DNA from: an uncultured Sphingomonas sp.
GTDB lineage: Bacteria > Pseudomonadota > Alphaproteobacteria > Sphingomonadales > Sphingomonadaceae
Direction: 5' to 3'
Assembly: GCA_934555855.1 (NCBI GenBank)
Contig: CAKTFL010000131.1
Location: 1 to 6,592, forward strand
Length of the DNA stretch: 6,592 nt
The notes under the pieces are model-generated. The model saw nothing but the letters and a program-made list of their open reading frames with translations. It was not told where the DNA came from and did no database searches. Shown piece after piece: positions 4,926 through 6,592 of the stretch (position 1 is the stretch's first letter; each line of letters starts with the position of its first letter). Both the position numbers and the translations under genes were made by a program.

Positions 4926-6140
4926 ATGCTCACCGGATTCGGCCCTCGTGCCCGTTGGGGCCTGCTCTTCGCGCTGCTGACCGCGCTGGCGGTGCTGCTG
5001 GTCGGCGGCAGTATCGACGTCGCCGCGGTCGTGCTGGTCGGCGCGGCGGCTGCGGCGCTTGCCGCGGCCGGGCCGCTGGAGCCGGCCGACACGCCCGAAG
5101 CACCGCAGGCCGATACCAGCGCCGTGCTGCCCGAGGTGCTGGACGCCATCGCGGAGCCCGTGCTGATCGTCGGCGAAGGCCGCATTGCCGCGGCCAATCG
5201 CGCCGCCCGCGATGCGCTCGGCCAGCATATCGTCGGCGAGGACCCCCGCCTCGCGATCCGCCACCCCGCCGCCGCCGAGCTGATCGCGGCGGGCATTCCG
5301 GGCGAGGCGGTGGAGCTGGCCGGGCTCGGCGGCCTCGACCAGCGCTGGGAGATGCGGGTCGGCGCCACGGCCGACGGCCGCCGCATCGTCCACTTGCGCG
5401 ACCGCACCGCCCAACACGCCGCCGAGCGCGTCCGGGTCGATTTCGTCGCCAATGCCAGCCACGAGCTACGCACGCCCCTCGCCTCCATCCTCGGCTTCGT
5501 GGAAACGCTTCAGGAGGATGCGGGCGACGATCCGCCGACCCGGCAGCGCTTTCTGCAGATCATGGGCAACGAAGCGGCGCGAATGCAGCGGCTGGTCGGC
5601 GACCTGATGAGCCTGTCCCGGATCGAGCTGGACAAGCATCGCGTGCCGAGCGCGCGCGTCGATCTCGCCAGCCTGCTCGCGGAGGTCGCAGCCGAACTGC
5701 GCCACAGCCATGACGGGCGGGCGACCGACCTGGAAACGACGGCGGACCCGCTGCTGCCCTCGGTGATCGGAGACCGTCCCCAAATGTCGCAGCTGCTGCA
5801 CAACCTGATCGGCAACGCGCTCAAATACGGGCGCGCCGGCACCCCGGTCCGCGCCACGCTGGCGCGGGAGGGCGAGGCGGGCGTGCTGCTGACCGTAACC
5901 GACCAGGGTGAGGGCATCGCGCCCGAGCACCTGCCGCGCCTCACCGAGCGTTTCTATCGCGTGGATGCCAGCCGCAGCCGGTCGATCGGCGGAACGGGCC
6001 TGGGCCTGGCGATCGTCAAGCACATCGTCGAGCGGCATCGCGGGCGACTGCGGATAGCAAGCCGGGTCGGCGAGGGCACCAGAGTGACAGTGACGCTGCC
6101 CGCCGCCCAATCCGCCAATGGACCGGATGGGGTGTCATGA
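4926..6140 (+). CDS. phoR: Phosphate regulon sensor histidine kinase PhoR
   Basis: The product is a 404-aa inner-membrane sensor kinase. It has two closely spaced N-terminal transmembrane helices (about 11-28 and 31-49) with almost no periplasmic loop, as is usual for PhoR, which senses through the Pst transporter and PhoU. A cytoplasmic PAS-like region (about 66-160, with EPVLIVGEGRIAAANRAA) follows. The HisKA domain holds the H box DFVANASHELRTPL with phospho-acceptor His179. The ATPase domain has the N box HNLIGNALKYG (292-302), G1 DQGEGI (326-331), F box ERFYRVD and G2 GGTGLGLAIVKHIV (355-368). It would phosphorylate PhoB under phosphate limitation. phoB is not adjacent in this window. 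The PhoR assignment over a generic kinase is supported by pstS starting 34 bp downstream. ATG 4926 gives a complete first helix. Confidence 0.92.
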   Translation: MLTGFGPRARWGLLFALLTALAVLLVGGSIDVAAVVLVGAAAAALAAAGPLEPADTPEAPQADTSAVLPEVLDAIAEPVLIVGEGRIAAANRAARDALGQHIVGEDPRLAIRHPAAAELIAAGIPGEAVELAGLGGLDQRWEMRVGATADGRRIVHLRDRTAQHAAERVRVDFVANASHELRTPLASILGFVETLQEDAGDDPPTRQRFLQIMGNEAARMQRLVGDLMSLSRIELDKHRVPSARVDLASLLAEVAAELRHSHDGRATDLETTADPLLPSVIGDRPQMSQLLHNLIGNALKYGRAGTPVRATLAREGEAGVLLTVTDQGEGIAPEHLPRLTERFYRVDASRSRSIGGTGLGLAIVKHIVERHRGRLRIASRVGEGTRVTVTLPAAQSANGPDGVS

Positions 6141-6160
6141 AGCGGTAACCGGGGTGTCAC
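6132..6160 (+). promoter_or_regulatory. Candidate PhoB (Pho) box upstream of pstS
   Basis: Three 7-bp units sit at exact 11-bp phasing: GTGTCAT (6132-6138), CGGTAAC (6143-6149) and GTGTCAC (6154-6160), each separated by 4 nt. The known Pho box is a pair of CTGTCAT-like direct repeats separated by 4 nt. The outer units match 6 of 7 if T or C is allowed at the last base, and the middle one is weaker. The site overlaps the phoR stop (6138-6140) and ends 14 nt before the pstS ATG, leaving little room for a normal -10 and leader. Confidence 0.5.
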
Positions 6161-6174
6161 ACGGACAAGGAGCC

Positions 6175-6592
6175 ATGGCGCGTCACCCGCTTCTGCTCCT
6201 GCTCCTGATTCTGTCGGCCTGCCATGACCAGGCGAGCGGCGGCGCGGGGCTGCGCGACGGCATCACGGCGGTCGGTTCGTCCACAGTCTACCCGTTCACG
6301 ACGATGGTGGCGGAGCTCTACGTCACCGCCGCGCCCGACGCGGAACCGCCGGTTATCGAGGAAACCGGGACGGGCGCCGGATTGCGCCTGTTCTGCGCCG
6401 GTGTCGGCGCCGCCTATCCCGACATGGCCGATGCCTCGCGCCGGATGCGGGCCGGCGAATATGTGCAATGCGCCCGCCATGGCGCGGACGCGCTGATCGA
6501 GGTGCCGTTGGGACTGGACGGCGTCGCCATGGGCCGCTCGCGCGCGGGACCGGCGCTGGCCCTGACCCCGGCCCAGATCTATCGCGCGCTGG
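6175..6592 (+). CDS. pstS: Phosphate ABC transporter substrate-binding protein PstS (3' end outside window)
   Basis: This is an open frame with no stop to the window end (139 complete codons). PstS captures phosphate in the periplasm for the PstCAB importer and feeds the PhoR signal. The N-terminus MARHPLLLLLLILSACHD is a lipoprotein signal with lipobox LSAC (Cys16), so a lipid-anchored form is likely. The mature part has the typical phosphate-binding start ITAVGSSTVYPFT (residues 30-42; SST is the phosphate-contacting loop), then IEETGTGAGLRLFCAGVGAAYPDMADASRRM, where the PDMADASR segment is the second ligand loop. GLDGVAM and LTPAQIYRAL fit the PBP2-type fold. AAGGAG (6167-6172) lies only 2 nt before the ATG, closer than usual. 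It starts 34 bp after phoR. Confidence 0.92.
   Translation, partial: MARHPLLLLLLILSACHDQASGGAGLRDGITAVGSSTVYPFTTMVAELYVTAAPDAEPPVIEETGTGAGLRLFCAGVGAAYPDMADASRRMRAGEYVQCARHGADALIEVPLGLDGVAMGRSRAGPALALTPAQIYRAL

Overview
The window looks like a piece of a high-GC alphaproteobacterial chromosome, most likely from a sphingomonad (Sphingomonadales). This rests on the protein styles (HspQ, L21, L27, a GNAT enzyme behind rpmA, PhoR followed directly by PstS), the strong GC3 bias, and two intergenic hairpin repeats of a kind I recall as common in that group. No plasmid, phage, transposase or CRISPR signature is visible. Most of the content is ordinary housekeeping chromosome, and the less expected signals are regulatory and intergenic.

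Layout, left to right. The window opens with the last 27 codons of a plus-strand gene, probably an S1/P1-type nuclease. It converges with a minus-strand conserved hypothetical gene (82-546) so tightly that the two stop codons overlap. A minus-strand tRNA-Ser(CGA) with encoded CCA follows (658-747). Divergent from it is hspQ (868-1245), whose likely promoter carries a perfect 8-bp palindrome and may give a leaderless mRNA. Next comes the ribosomal protein operon rplU-rpmA (1386-1976) behind a promoter with a perfect TTGACA -35 box. It ends in a complex set of inverted repeats that includes a strong intrinsic terminator (2048-2080). A GNAT acetyltransferase (2149-2691) follows.

In many bacteria obgE follows rpmA closely, but it is not here. 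After the GNAT gene there is a dispersed double-hairpin repeat (2745-2796) and then a TetR-family regulator (2919-3509), preceded by a perfect 12-bp inverted repeat that could be its operator. The TetR gene converges, with a 6-bp gap, on a minus-strand GH5-like glycoside hydrolase lipoprotein (3516-4811).

Divergent from the hydrolase, the right end holds the start of a phosphate-starvation locus. It contains the sensor histidine kinase phoR (4926-6140) and the 5' part of pstS, the phosphate-binding protein of the Pst transporter (6175 to the window end). A candidate PhoB box of three units phased at 11 bp overlaps the phoR stop and lies just before pstS. If it is real, the phosphate-binding protein could be induced separately from its sensor. 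The rest of pst/phoU/phoB, if present, lies beyond the window.
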